This document shows positions 51,001 to 60,533 of a DNA stretch of 64,000 nt, one piece after another; the first letter of the stretch is position 1, and the number at the start of each line of letters is the position of its first letter. Under the pieces are notes generated by a model. The model was not told the origin of the DNA. It did not search any database and was given only the letters and a program-made list of their open reading frames with translations. Source of the stretch: Oscheius sp. JU75 (taxonomy: Eukaryota > Nematoda > Chromadorea > Rhabditida > Rhabditidae); contig JASJZC010000002.1 of NCBI GenBank assembly GCA_037178855.1, positions 8,072,501-8,136,500 on the forward strand, read 5' to 3'. The position numbers and the translations under genes are program-made.

Positions 51001-54000
51001 GTTCCCCTTTTCAATCGTATTCTGTCTACTGACCCCATTTGCCTTCTGCTTCGAAGTCATTGCCCCAACGGTGGTATTCCCTGGAGCCAATGCCAATGCT
51101 ATAAGTTACATCAAGTTTTTGGAGTGGGTAAGTCAGTCGAGACTTCAATTGGCTCTGAGAATAGAAGAGAGTGAGAGAGAACACCTGTGTAATAAGTCTG
51201 GCTGATGCTGATCTTTCATACCCAAGGATGACAGAGAGACAGAGACAGTGATATCGTTCAGCTCTCCGCCGGCGCTGTCACTGCCGGTCTCTACATCGGG
51301 ATCATGGTAATAACGACAACTTGTACTATTGTCACTTTGCTCTATCTTCGGAAAATTGAAAATCGTGTCAAGACGACAGAGCGTTCACTGGCTCTGGTCA
51401 GTACGGTCATCGCTGTCAGTATATTCTTGAGAGCTGTGGTCCAGTACCTGTTTGCGATCATGGACAGGACGACCTACCATTATCATCTAGTAATAATTAT
51501 TCGCTACTACTTGGGCGATTTTGCTTACGTTTCTGGACCGCTAACTTTGGTGGTTATGTGTTCAGAGGTAGGAGAGACAGAGAGACGGGGAGGCAGATAG
51601 ATAGAAACACTAAGAGAGAGAGCGCGAGACAGTTCTCGTTTTCAGACTCGATCAAGACTACGACGATTCTGGGGCTTCCGATCTGCTCAAGTTACATTGG
51701 TTGTCCCTTCTGTAACCAAAACGAGCCATCACTAACCCTGTACTGTCAGAATTCTCGTCTTCGGATGAACAGAGAATAAACTGCTGACAGTGACAGTGTC
51801 CTATTTCCAAGAGGCCCCGTCACATGTCAAAAAGTTCCCCCGTCAGACTTGGTTACGTCTAACAGAATTACCGCTGTCGGCTGCTACTTCCCCTCTCTCT
51901 GTCTCTGTCTCTAATAGTCTGCCCTGTCACGAACAACACCGACCTTCAGAACACTCTTGAATACAGTCTGCATCACCTTATCATCCTACCCGTCCTTGTC
52001 CTGAACATTTCTATCTTTGTCTGTCTTTATTTCTTAGGCCTTTGCTCCCAAACGTATTCTAAAAACTGTATGCTGTCAGCTATCCAGTCATGCCTCAGCT
52101 ACTTTCTAGAATTTGGGCTCTATCGAGGAGTCAGCTTCTTGACTCTTAACAGATCACAGGGGACATAGAAACAAAGACAGAAAAATCCTACAGATTTGAC
52201 AACAGCCCTCCCCCGTTCGTCATCGTGTTTTGTCTCCTAGCTCCATTCGCCTTCTGTTTCGAAGTTATTTGCTCCTACTATGGTGTTTCCCGGCTACAAT
52301 GTCAATGTCATGAGCACTGCCCCAGACGATGTTTATCAGATCGTTCTCAATGTTCGCCATTATGTGTATGATGCCGCCTATATTGCATCATGTGTTCCGA
52401 GGGAGAGAGACACTGTGACACGAAAACAAAAAGACAGAGAGACAGTCATTACCTTTTACAGACCCGCTCTAGACTACGGCGATTATGGTGCTTCCGACTC
52501 ACCCAAGTCACAGTAATCGCCCCTTCATGACCAACACTAGCCATCACTGACCTGTACTGTCAAGATCCCTGTTTTGGGATGAACAGAAAATAAACCGGAC
52601 GGGTCATCGAGACTGTAAGTCGGCTTGCCACCAGTAGCTTTGAGTTTGACCACTCGCTTGAAACTGCTAGCTCCTTCCTCGATCTCAGCCTCGTAGGAGT
52701 ACTCGAATCGGAGGCGGTGACTGTTCTGAAAGAGTCTGGCATTGGAGCAGTTAGAGAGACAGTCGGCATTTCCAAGTATTAGCTGTGAAAATTATCAGAA
52801 GTTTTCAAGACCTCCGTGAAAAAAAGGGCCTGAGACTATAGGGTGATGGCTGCCGCGTGACGGTACAGGGGTGTCACGCACGGACGCGCCAATACAGTAC
52901 AAAAACTAAAAAACTTTTTTCGGGAGGCTGTAACGGGTCGAAAAGTAAGGATTCAGCTCGACTGATGTTCTGCAAAGTTGTAGAATTTGATACGAGCTAC
53001 AACTTTTCAAAATATGAAAAGCTTTATAAACTAAGCTTCATGTCCGAAACAGGAATAGAGCGCGCCATTTCTAATGTATGTCATTTTGGCTTGGTGTGGC
53101 TGTGAAGAGTACAAAACGTGGGGACTCCTTCTAATACTAAAGTTGCTTGGGGGGAAAACAATAAAAACTGGTGGAAACTTGTACGTGTAGTACTAAAATA
53201 CCATAGAGTTTACCTCAATGCTGAAGTTAAGGACAGTACTCCTCTTCTCACTGCCCAGATAGGTCAAGAGGATAGAGAACTGCTTGGGAATCTCGAGGAC
53301 ACAGTCCTTGCAGGGAATGGAAGCGACGATGACCACTCCACTCTCAGTGTAGACAGAAAAATGCTGGGATAAGGGTCCGTTGAGAGAGAATCGTGCCCAG
53401 GAGGGAACGACACCGGTCATCTGAAAGTCAGAGACTGTCACTGTCACTGCCAGTCTCGTACCTTAATCAGTGCGATCTCCTTCTCCAGAAGAGGGCTACC
53501 CAATTTCAGATCATAGTGCTCCCTCTCAAATGTCAGTGTTGAATTGGTATCCTCATTGTCCAGTACAAATCGAAGGGGGACCTCTTGTAGATTCCCAGAG
53601 TATACTCCGAGACATTGTATCTGGAGACAGAGTTATGTCAATTTTGTGACAGAAACCTACAGAAAACTCGTTGAGAAGAGCGTCTCTGTCTTTCAGGATA
53701 AGTCGGAAGACCTCTCCCGGCTTTACAGTGCCTGGAGCTAGACTGACAGCATCGGATGAGGGAGACAGACTGACTGCTACCAGTTCGTCGGCCTGTAAAT
53801 GGGGTATCTCTGTCTCTGTCTCTGTCTCCGTTTCTTTGTGACCTTCACCCGTTGCGCGTAGAAAAATTGATAAAGCGCGCTCAATTCAAATTACGGAAAA
53901 AGGGAGCAAACCCGTACATCCTCGTTAATTCGCAAAGGAGTCTCGCCAACTATCTCATCGCCGAGCTGTAGATTCTGAGGGACATAGATTTCCACTGGAC

Positions 54001-54139
54001 TTGCATTCATCCATTCTGGAAAGGACAGTGGGTTTTCAGAGAAGCAGAGAGAAAACTGACCCTTGGATAGTACTGAACATGATAGAAGAGAGAATAACAA
54101 GTAACAATTAGGTAATGAAAGCCGTCGGCAGCGGGTCAT
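42086..54139 (-). CDS. Single-pass cadherin-repeat surface protein
   Basis: Calcium-dependent adhesion-type receptor. Twenty-one exons, 5' to 3': 54139-53918, 53792-53661, 53620-53462, 53420-53214, 52782-52552, 46483-46251, 46186-45963, 45924-45746, 45707-45620, 45576-45506, 45464-45051, 45011-44916, 44877-44503, 44115-43927, 43885-43769, 43727-43462, 43425-43177, 43099-42820, 42780-42667, 42449-42208, 42167-42086; 4170 bp, 1389 residues. A signal peptide (CYLLFSLLSCSVLS) is followed by many degenerate cadherin repeats (HPKTGILTVQ, DIDDEGRITVREELD, DRETGEVRLSKSLDRE); only the RDENDNGPVF linker is canonical. The transmembrane helix is PIFLVAFVFVLLFIVSSAIM, with a ~70-residue Arg/Pro-rich tail. 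Exon 5 and exon 6 join in phase 0 within one repeat across a 6 kb intron. Exon 1 may contain a 45 nt in-frame intron. Confidence 0.85.
44212..44290 (-). repeat. tRNA-like relic in a cadherin intron
   Basis: The minus strand has TAGCGCAATCGGTGAGAG, a good A-box look-alike, and GGGCTCGACTACTGC in the B-box position. Stems are incomplete. It lies next to a hairpin-repeat copy (44385-44445) in the same intron. Confidence 0.4.
47165..48403 (-). mobile_element. mariner transposon, 1239 bp, with TA target duplication
   Basis: Ends TTGGGTTGGCATATAAGTCT and its reverse complement (AGACTTATATGCCAACCCAA) are ~28 bp perfect or near-perfect inverted repeats, flanked by TA on each side (47163-47164 and 48404-48405). 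Length fits canonical mariners. It inserted in the large cadherin intron. Its coding region is broken. Confidence 0.95.
47232..48285 (-). pseudogene. Broken mariner transposase
   Basis: Two open parts: N-terminal about 48285-47770, with helix-turn-helix-like RELAEALSVSHAAVEHHLKQ, and C-terminal 47684-47232, with MDNTRPH and PPYSPDLAPSDYYLF. Together they show the mariner D,D34D layout, but the first catalytic Asp is Asn (GNEKWV), and a TAG, a TGA and a frame change interrupt the join (47690-47775). So it cannot encode active transposase. Confidence 0.9.
48564..48899 (+). pseudogene. Orphan C-terminal exon of a rhodopsin-type GPCR
   Basis: An acceptor-like GCCCAG at 48558-48563 opens a frame of 111 codons: one hydrophobic helix (SELLFVLVPFVYALRNSRYS, a TM7 NPxxY-like end), a basic juxtamembrane stretch, a charged tail, and a stop overlapped by AATAAA. 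No exons for helices 1-6 were found upstream, where the mariner now sits. It is more GC-rich than the neighbouring srg genes and is not related to them. Either a truncated gene or a misplaced last exon. Confidence 0.5.
49053..50190 (+). CDS. srg-like seven-transmembrane chemoreceptor, copy A
   Basis: Five exons: 49053-49223, 49260-49631, 49702-49884, 49932-50054, 50098-50190, 942 bp, 313 residues, the usual length of nematode serpentine receptors. Hydrophobic helices are evident (LEYLFHHLIALPSFLVNLIIFY first). After helix 3 comes FTFVTINRLTAVVW, the DRY-equivalent of the srg/sru group, and the last helix LYIVDLGFFAPPWSLLAMSKD. Presumed role: chemosensory receptor in sensory neuron cilia (family knowledge). 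The first intron is 36 nt. It lies within the big intron of the cadherin gene on the opposite strand and is followed by copy B. Confidence 0.85.
50368..51735 (+). CDS. srg-like seven-transmembrane chemoreceptor, copy B
   Basis: Four exons: 50368-50763, 50987-51127, 51262-51567, 51646-51735, 933 bp, 310 residues. Paralogue of copy A: LEYGLHHLIVLPIFVLNISI at the first helix, MFMTVNRMSAIAMP after helix 3, IVFCLLTPFAFCFEVIAP in the middle and RYYLGDFAYVSGPLTLVVM at the last helix. Introns 1-3 are mostly GAGACAGA repeat. The start is the ATG at MACPVTNNTD; a short plus-strand extension upstream has no signal of its own. Nested in the cadherin intron on the opposite strand. Confidence 0.85.
51915..52540 (+). 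pseudogene. srg-like chemoreceptor pseudogene, copy C
   Basis: Nucleotide-level relative of copy B: the segment after GTCTGCCCTGTCACGAACAA aligns with its first exon but the ATG is changed (ATAG), the reading frame breaks in helix 1-2, the region for helices 3-4 is missing, and later pieces match exon 2 (CTCCATTCGCCTTCTGTTTC) and the last exon (GACTACGGCGATTATGGTGC). It ends about 10 bp from cadherin exon 5. Confidence 0.8.
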
Positions 54140-54519
54140 GTTCACTTCGCCCCCCGACCAACAGGGCTAAAACAGTTAAAATGGGTCAGAGCGGGGGCAG
54201 TCGAGAACAGCTTACAGCTGATGGCGAGAAGAAGAAAAGCCTGTCAAACTTTGCGGGGAGAAACTTTGGGGAACATTTGATCGTATCAGGGACAGAGAGA
54301 TAGAAAGACGGAAAAACAGAAAGATGGGGGGAGATGGATCAAGAGTCAGAGAGTCAGGGAGATAAGAGCAGAGCAATATACAATCAGAGAGTCGGAGAGT
54401 CAGAGAGACATATAAAGAGTAGCAATACGTCGCAAACACTGTCAAAAATAAACAAAATACTGAAAGTACCCAGAACTTTTACGTCTGTGCACTGAAGAAA
54501 GAAAACTCTAACGTACCTT

Positions 54520-55095
54520 CTAGAAAGTGAGTTGATGGTTAGTGACAGGGAGACAGAGATTCTTCCAGGTTTTCCAGAATTGACAGACATCTTGTCTATT
54601 CGATACGGAATTGGCAGAATCTTCTCGTCGGAGATGCTGACAGAGAGAAGGCTTGTCCAGTTCCTGAAACACTCCAACTAGGTGATAACTTGGAAAGATA
54701 TCACTGTATATAACCAATACAAATTTCGCGCTGGTCGAGAACACTACCAGTCCTCCCTTTGTGACTCCGATGGACCTCAAGAACTATATCAAACACCACT
54801 GTGGATCCAAGTGACACCAATCGGAGCCAGGAAGACAGGGCATGACACCTTCTTTCGATGGCTGCTGACTGTGGCGGATTCACGAGCCAGCAGTCACTTT
54901 TGCCGCCTCTCAACCATGAACAAAACGCGGGGAAGAGGGTGTGGGGGTACTGCTCGCAATATCAGGCTGTCATTGTCACTGTCTACTGTAAAAGACGGAG
55001 AAAGCTGACCTTGGAGAGCATAGTAGAAGACGACCACCTGGAGGGAGAAGCGAAGGGCAGAATGACCTCCAAGTTGCAACTAGAGAGAAGCGCGA
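54520..55095 (-). other. Unassigned exon-like segments
   Basis: Several minus-strand stretches look protein-coding with plausible splice sites: 55095-55015 (GGHSALRFSLQVVVFYYAL), 54980-54900 (VDSDNDSLILRAVPPH), 54800-54700 and 54665-54533 (NWTSLLSVSISDEKILPIPY, ending ISVSLSLTINSLSRR). They resemble extracellular beta-domain sequence, like the adjacent cadherin N-terminus, but frames do not join cleanly and one contains an in-frame stop. Could be a decayed cadherin-like gene or alternative 5' exons. Confidence 0.3.
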
Positions 55096-55239
55096 CTTGA
55101 CATGTAAACTGTAAGACAAGTCGAAGTGGCAACATTCATTTTTGAAAGCGATTGTATTACAAGAGACGGGTAGAGACACGGAGAGAAAGAGATCTGATCT
55201 GTTACAGCGAAGGTTTGTTACAGCTCCTATCGAGAAAAA

Positions 55240-55533
55240 GGCTTTTAGTGATCAACACCACCGACTATATCGCAACAATGTCAACTCTGAATTCTCCGGA
55301 CACTCTGGCTTGTGTGGGTTAGTTTTGACAGGACTGAGACAGAGAGAGCGATAGTGACAAAATTCTGTTCCAGATACAAGAAAACGACAGACGATGTCTA
55401 TGTGATGGTCTACGACGCCGCCACTATCTGTCCTCTAAAAGATGGACAGGAATGCAACAAAAAGACGGACCAGTTCGATCTCGTCTTCTGCTGCAACAAG
55501 GATCTCTGCAATCAAAACAAGAGGAAGCACTAA
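55240..55533 (+). CDS. C-terminal part of a Ly6/three-finger (ET-like) domain protein
   Basis: Two exons fit: one ending at 55317 (EFSGHSGLCG) and 55374-55533 (starting YKKTTDDVYVMVYDAATICP, ending FCCNKDLCNQNKRKH and a stop). The CC-x-x-D-x-CN signature closes three-finger domains, usually in small secreted or GPI-anchored proteins. The first exon's start and any signal-peptide exon were not identified, so the model is 5'-incomplete. No GPI-type hydrophobic tail follows, suggesting a secreted form. Confidence 0.5.
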
Positions 55534-55569
55534 GGGTTTCATTGATATGTCGGCTCACACCCATGTCTT

Positions 55570-57782
55570 TCATAAATGTCGCATCATTTCGAACTGTTGA
55601 CTGATACTTCGTGGAATCATGTCGTCGCGGATTAGACGGGCGCTCTCGTCGTGGGCTTCGGATTCTTCTTCGATCCTGAAAGTAGCGCTGTCTCTCGATC
55701 TCTCTGTCTCTCAGTATCTCTGTCTCTCTCTGTCTCTCGGTATCTCTGTGTCTTTGTCTCAACGTCTCTCTGTCGATCTGTTCCTTTACCTGTGCAAGAT
55801 GTACTTGCTCTGTGCATCGCTCTCACTGTAGACGATAATGTCCCCTATTTGGGAGCCATTGGCCGATGAGATCACATCACTATTGATGTAAAAACTGTCA
55901 CTGACAGATCCTGTCGTGTCAGCCGGAGAGCCTGTCCCGATCGAGGAGTGACCACTAAATAAACTGTATTCAGTTCTTCAGCTCCCCCACCTTCCATTGC
56001 TTGGACTCCTCTGTAAAATCTTCTGTGGTAAGAGAGTCAGAGGACGCGGCGGTACCTCCGGAGCACTGTACTGTGGACAGGGGATCTGGAAGGTAACTGT
56101 AGGGAAAAGTAACAGATGTTTGGCGAGAGACAAGTCGAAATCGAGACGAAAGCGGACCAAAATTGATTGATAAAGCTATCTGTCTTACCATTCTCACAGC
56201 GTGTGTGAGAGTATGCGACGAGAGCTGAAACAATTTTTGGAAAGGGGAAGCTTGAAGAGGGCTAGAGTTTTTCTGAGAGTCAGAACATCGAAACTCAAAC
56301 TCTACTTACTTGAAACTCTGGCGGAAGTTGCGGCAACATCAGATTATAGCCGGAAGCAGAGTAGTAGTAAGGTCTTGGACGGTAGTCATGTACAGAGACA
56401 GAGGTCTGAATCCGGTCTCTCGTCTCTCTCCAGTAAGTCCTTACTCTGTCAATTGAAACCAAGTCATCCAGCGGCTCACAGGAACAGTCCTCATCTGGAT
56501 CCTCCGGAATAGTGGCACAGCTCTTACTCGTCCCAGCTTCCAGAGAAGTTACTCGACTGTCAGGAGTTCCCAGTAAGGGGACAGCTGGTCGGTCTGGATA
56601 GTTCATTTGAGTTTGGCTGTGAACAGTGCACAGAGTGCCAGACACCTGTCTCTACTCTGCCCATTTGCCCAGCCCCGTAGCATATTGGTGTTCGCGGTTA
56701 AACGTCTCCCTCCCTCTGTCCCCCGAGATTCCCCGTATGTCACACACGAAGATGCTATCTCTGAGGCGCGCCTAATCTAGGGTTCGAAATTCCTTCATAG
56801 ACTCACATCGAGTAGGTAGCAGAGGAACCAGGACTGTTCTTCCCTGCTGTGGACGTCGAGGAGGGGGAGGGCTCGAATCCAGCTCTCTTCTCCAGTTGAT
56901 ACTTGGAGAGGAGAGAGGGGACGAGTCGTCTTTCTGAACGAGAATGAGGTTCAAATTTGGGAGCCTTACTGGAGGAGGTAGGGCTATAGAAGAGCCGGGA
57001 GTGACTAGAGGTGTGAGTTGGTCGAACTCTTCAAGACGGGCTAGCATTAGGGCGAAGAGACCTTTCTGAAATCAAGAGGGTTTGATGGTTTATTGTTTAG
57101 TAAGTAAGTGTTAAAAATACCACAAGAAAAAAGGGGCTCCAATATGACAATAAGCCAGGCAAGAGCCCCCTAGCTTTTTCTTCGACCACTCTCGAAGCAA
57201 CTTGGGTTAGACTCGTACTACAACAATCATGTTCTGCAAAAAAAAGCGGATTTTAGGGTACCACGATCACTTGAGCCCGAAAGCTAACTTGGACACGGTT
57301 CGTCAAGGCTATAACTAGTACAAAATGCGGGCAAAAGGACGCTTTAAAAAGTTATAGATATTGATACGGGCTACTACAGCTTTGCAGAACGTCATAAAAA
57401 CCATGTTTTTGCCCCCTAAGTGAGCATGGAGGACCAACCTTGCACGAATCCCGCTTCAGATACGGGCTGCCCGGAGCCTTTCCTATACTCGGCTTCCGTC
57501 GACTGCAGCAAAACATTATCGGATAGCAGACCTGGAAAAGTGGGGTTTGCAGAAGGAAAAAAAAGCTAGAATCGATGTCTTGTCTTTGAGAGGGAATGGG
57601 ACGTGAATATGACCACCAACAGGGTCCCCAGGGGATGTAACGGCTCCATTCTCTCTTTCCAAAAACATCGGAGGGCTTTTTCTCACCAACGCTAATAGGA
57701 CGGAGAAGACGAGTAGGAAAAGGACGAGAGTCGTCTCCGATGTGACATGGAAACCCGAGATGCCGAAATGGCGTAGATCCAT
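55570..57782 (-). CDS. Unrecognised single-pass membrane protein with long cytoplasmic tail
   Basis: Eight exons: 57782-57687, 57531-57439, 57065-56829 (or to 56807), 56645-56310, 56224-56189, 56085-55991, 55954-55790, 55675-55570; about 1164 bp, 387 residues. A short N-terminus is followed by a membrane helix (TLVLFLLVFSVLLALVCYPI) and a CC-x-RR cluster. The rest is hydrophilic, with Pro-rich patches (SSPPPPRRPQQGR), Tyr motifs (RPRPYYYSASGY) and Ser/Asp-rich segments; it would be cytoplasmic. No known domain seen. The junction after exon 3 is unresolved: the better donor GTGAGTC gives the wrong phase, while a GTTCCT donor restores it. The remaining junctions agree. Confidence 0.65.
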
Positions 57783-59145
57783 TTTGAAGAAGATTCAATG
57801 ATGTGATGTCATTTCAATTGTCTTCTGAAAGAAGAACATTTGACAGAGAGACAGAACGGCATAGAGACAGAAAGACAGACAGAGAGATAGAAATATAGCG
57901 AGACGCTGAGACATAGAGACAGAGAGTCAGAAGCACAGAGAGACAGAGACAGAGTGAGAGGGATACACTGAGAGAGACAGAGAGACGGAGAGGGACAGAC
58001 AAGGACAGAGTACTTGTCTCGGAATAACGTTCTGGAAAATGCAGAATGGGATGGCGTTCAACCTCAAAAAAGGAACTCAAGAAACAGTCCCAGGGGAGGC
58101 TATACATTCTCGATCAAATGTTCTCTTTGTCTCCATGATTTGAGGATGAGCTCTGCGCCGAACATTTATGAGCAATTGCGGCGTACCCCTCTCCTAAAGA
58201 CAACGAGGTTATCATTGGCCGACGACCAATCAACGTTCGCAGAATTCCGCTGCAATTATTCGCTCCATCAGAATTGGAGGAGCAGCCCCGTTCATCTTTC
58301 CTGTCATTCGAGCTGTATCCCACCGGGAGCGGATGTTAATGAGGCCGGGATTAATGGGCCGAAGAAGTGTAGAAGGCTTGAGGACTAAATATAATTTTAG
58401 GGTAAGGTTCAGTTGCTAGGCTACGTTTCGTTCCCACTCGTTAACATTTGGTCATAGCAGAGACAGAGAGTGAAAGAGACAAAAATACAGAAAGAGAAAG
58501 CGCGACAGCGAGACGGAGAGATAGGGAGACTGAAAGAGAGAGAGAGAGACAGAGGAACAAAAAGATAGAGAAATAGGGAGACTGACAGAGGGATAGAGAG
58601 ACACAAAAAGCTGGAGAGTAAATCTGCATGACTCGATGAACGCCAAGTGGACTCCGTGTGACCGGAAAAGGAATTTCCCGTGAACTGGCGCCTAACAGGG
58701 TGAATAGGCGTCAATTGAAGGAGAGAGAGAGAGACATAGAATGAGGGTTGCCCCCTTTGCTCTATGTTGGGGAATTAAGACAAACGAACGCCAGTCTCTG
58801 ATTAGATCTCATGTCAAATACGCATTCGTCTTGGGTTGGGGGCCAACTTTGAACAAGTTCATTGACATTCATTCAAAGAGTTCTGCAAGCAATGTTCAAC
58901 AGGGCAGCCATGATATCCTTGCCTAGAAAGTCAGCAATCCAACGGTATTCCAGGTAGTCCGAATCGGTTTTGAGCCGGTTCTGCCTTTGCTTCTCTATCT
59001 CTCGCTGTCCTAAGTTTTGCAACTATTTCCTCGAGAAGCGTATACGTTTGTTCGTGAAACTGTTACTTTCTTTGTCTCTGCGGCCCAGGAAGTGTTTCTT
59101 TGATTCTGGAACAGGCTTCCGATAGCTACATAAAAGCATGTAAAC
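57783..59145. other. Intergenic region, GACAGA repeats
   Basis: About 1.36 kb between divergent genes. GACAGAGA tracts at 57840-58010 and 58455-58610 generate Ser/Leu-rich spurious frames. A plus-strand frame (58014-58388) with several cysteines is open for 124 codons but lacks splice or motif support. Nothing else recognised. Confidence 0.5.
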
Positions 59146-60466
59146 ATGACGCCTGTGGTCAAATGCTTCTTCTTCTACTTTTCACTTTCTTCACTGTGAG
59201 CCACTGTCGCTGTCACTGATCCAACCTTGACATAGGCTGTCCCCTCTCTCCGTCTCAGTCATCTGGCTAGCTGTGGGAAGACCAGAGGCTGCTGGACGCT
59301 GCCAGCCGGTTGTAGTGGGAATGAATGTGCGGCTGTGATCTCGTGGCAGCATCAGGGAAAAGCAGTGATCATGGAGATTGAGGTAGGGAGACAGAGAGAC
59401 AACAGAGAGATAGAGACAGGGAAAGACGAAGAGACAGAGAAACAGAGATAGAGACGAAAAGAGAGAGACCGAGAGACTGAAACACATAGACTAAGAGGCA
59501 GAAACACAAAACTTTCAGGCCAAAATCCGAAAAGGTCCTGTCGGAAGCTGGATCGGCTTTGGGATATCCAGAGACGATAGAATGGTCCGTCTGTCAGTAT
59601 CCTGTCACTGTACTGTCACTTTCAGGGCAACGACACAGTCCTGGAATGTCATTTCACTACAGGAAAACCAGGAAGTGTCCATCTCTCTCACAATGTCCAG
59701 AACAGTAACATCATTCTTCCAGCGGTATGTCTAGAAAGTACCGTAACCCCGAAGAGACTAGGCCTCTGACTACCTCCTGAAAGACTCCTTCGTCGAAGAA
59801 TCCGAAGGAAAATTCTGGTGCGGAACTGAATGGATCCTCGACTATACAATTCTGCAGAAAGATGAGAAACAAATGGTAGGAACATTTCTGTTTTGCGCTA
59901 TTTTCGGGTTCAACCATTGATTTTTCGATGTTTTTATGCTCTGCAAAGTTATACAACAGATTGAGGGCTACAACTTTATAAAACGTCAAAAATATACGAT
60001 TCACGCCTTTGTATCATAATTCTACTTAGGCTTATGAATTTGCTAGTAATTTGAACGCATTTCAAAACTTCGCGCCAAAATGATGCGATACGCAAAAGTG
60101 CGTCGTCCGCATTTTCGTGCCGATGCGCAATTTTTATTCAGTTTGATAGTGCGTTTTTCTGCCCGAACGTGGTTATTAATTTTTCGATGTTTTGCAAAGA
60201 TGTAGCTTTTATCTGCTCTACAACTCTGCAGAACAAATCACTTTTTGAATTTGAAAATGACACCTAAAATTCAGCTGCACCGCCTGAACTCTGGAAAATG
60301 GAACCTATTCTATGCCTTCGGAGACCTCGATCCGGTAGGACAGAAGAAAATCCATGCCATAGCTGGAATCGAGGCTCCATGGAAGTCGGCAGAGACTGTC
60401 CGATTCTGTCTGGCCTGTCCCTCAGCCTTCCAAATAGTCGACGAGCATCTAGTAGTCAAAGTTTAG
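59146..60466 (+). CDS. Secreted DOMON-domain protein
   Basis: DOMON domains bind haem or sugars on the extracellular side. Six exons: 59146-59195, 59259-59382, 59519-59584, 59626-59724, 59762-59875, 60275-60466, 645 bp, 214 residues. The N-terminal MTPVVKCFFFYFSLSSL is a signal peptide. The mature part shows the DOMON pattern CGKTRGCW, CSGNECAAVISW, GSWIGFGISRDDRM, NDTVLECHF, SVHLSHN, and the closing LNSGKWNLFYAFGDLDPVG. Eight cysteines suggest disulfides. There is no transmembrane or reeler domain, so it is a stand-alone DOMON protein as in several nematode genes. Intron 3 is CTGTCACTGTACTGTCACTT-type sequence; intron 5 holds two copies of the hairpin repeat. Confidence 0.82.
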
Positions 60467-60533
60467 ATTTTATAGCTGTCAATAAAATATTGTGCTCATC
60501 GAGAGATCGGAAGGAGACAGAGAGACAGTGAGA

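Noticed and set aside
54682-55008. 108-codon plus-strand frame opposite the unassigned exons
   Set aside because: No start context, splice signals or motif; minus-strand segments look more protein-like.
58421-58714. Three overlapping Ser/Leu-rich minus-strand frames
   Set aside because: Also products of the GACAGA repeat; no splice sites or motifs.
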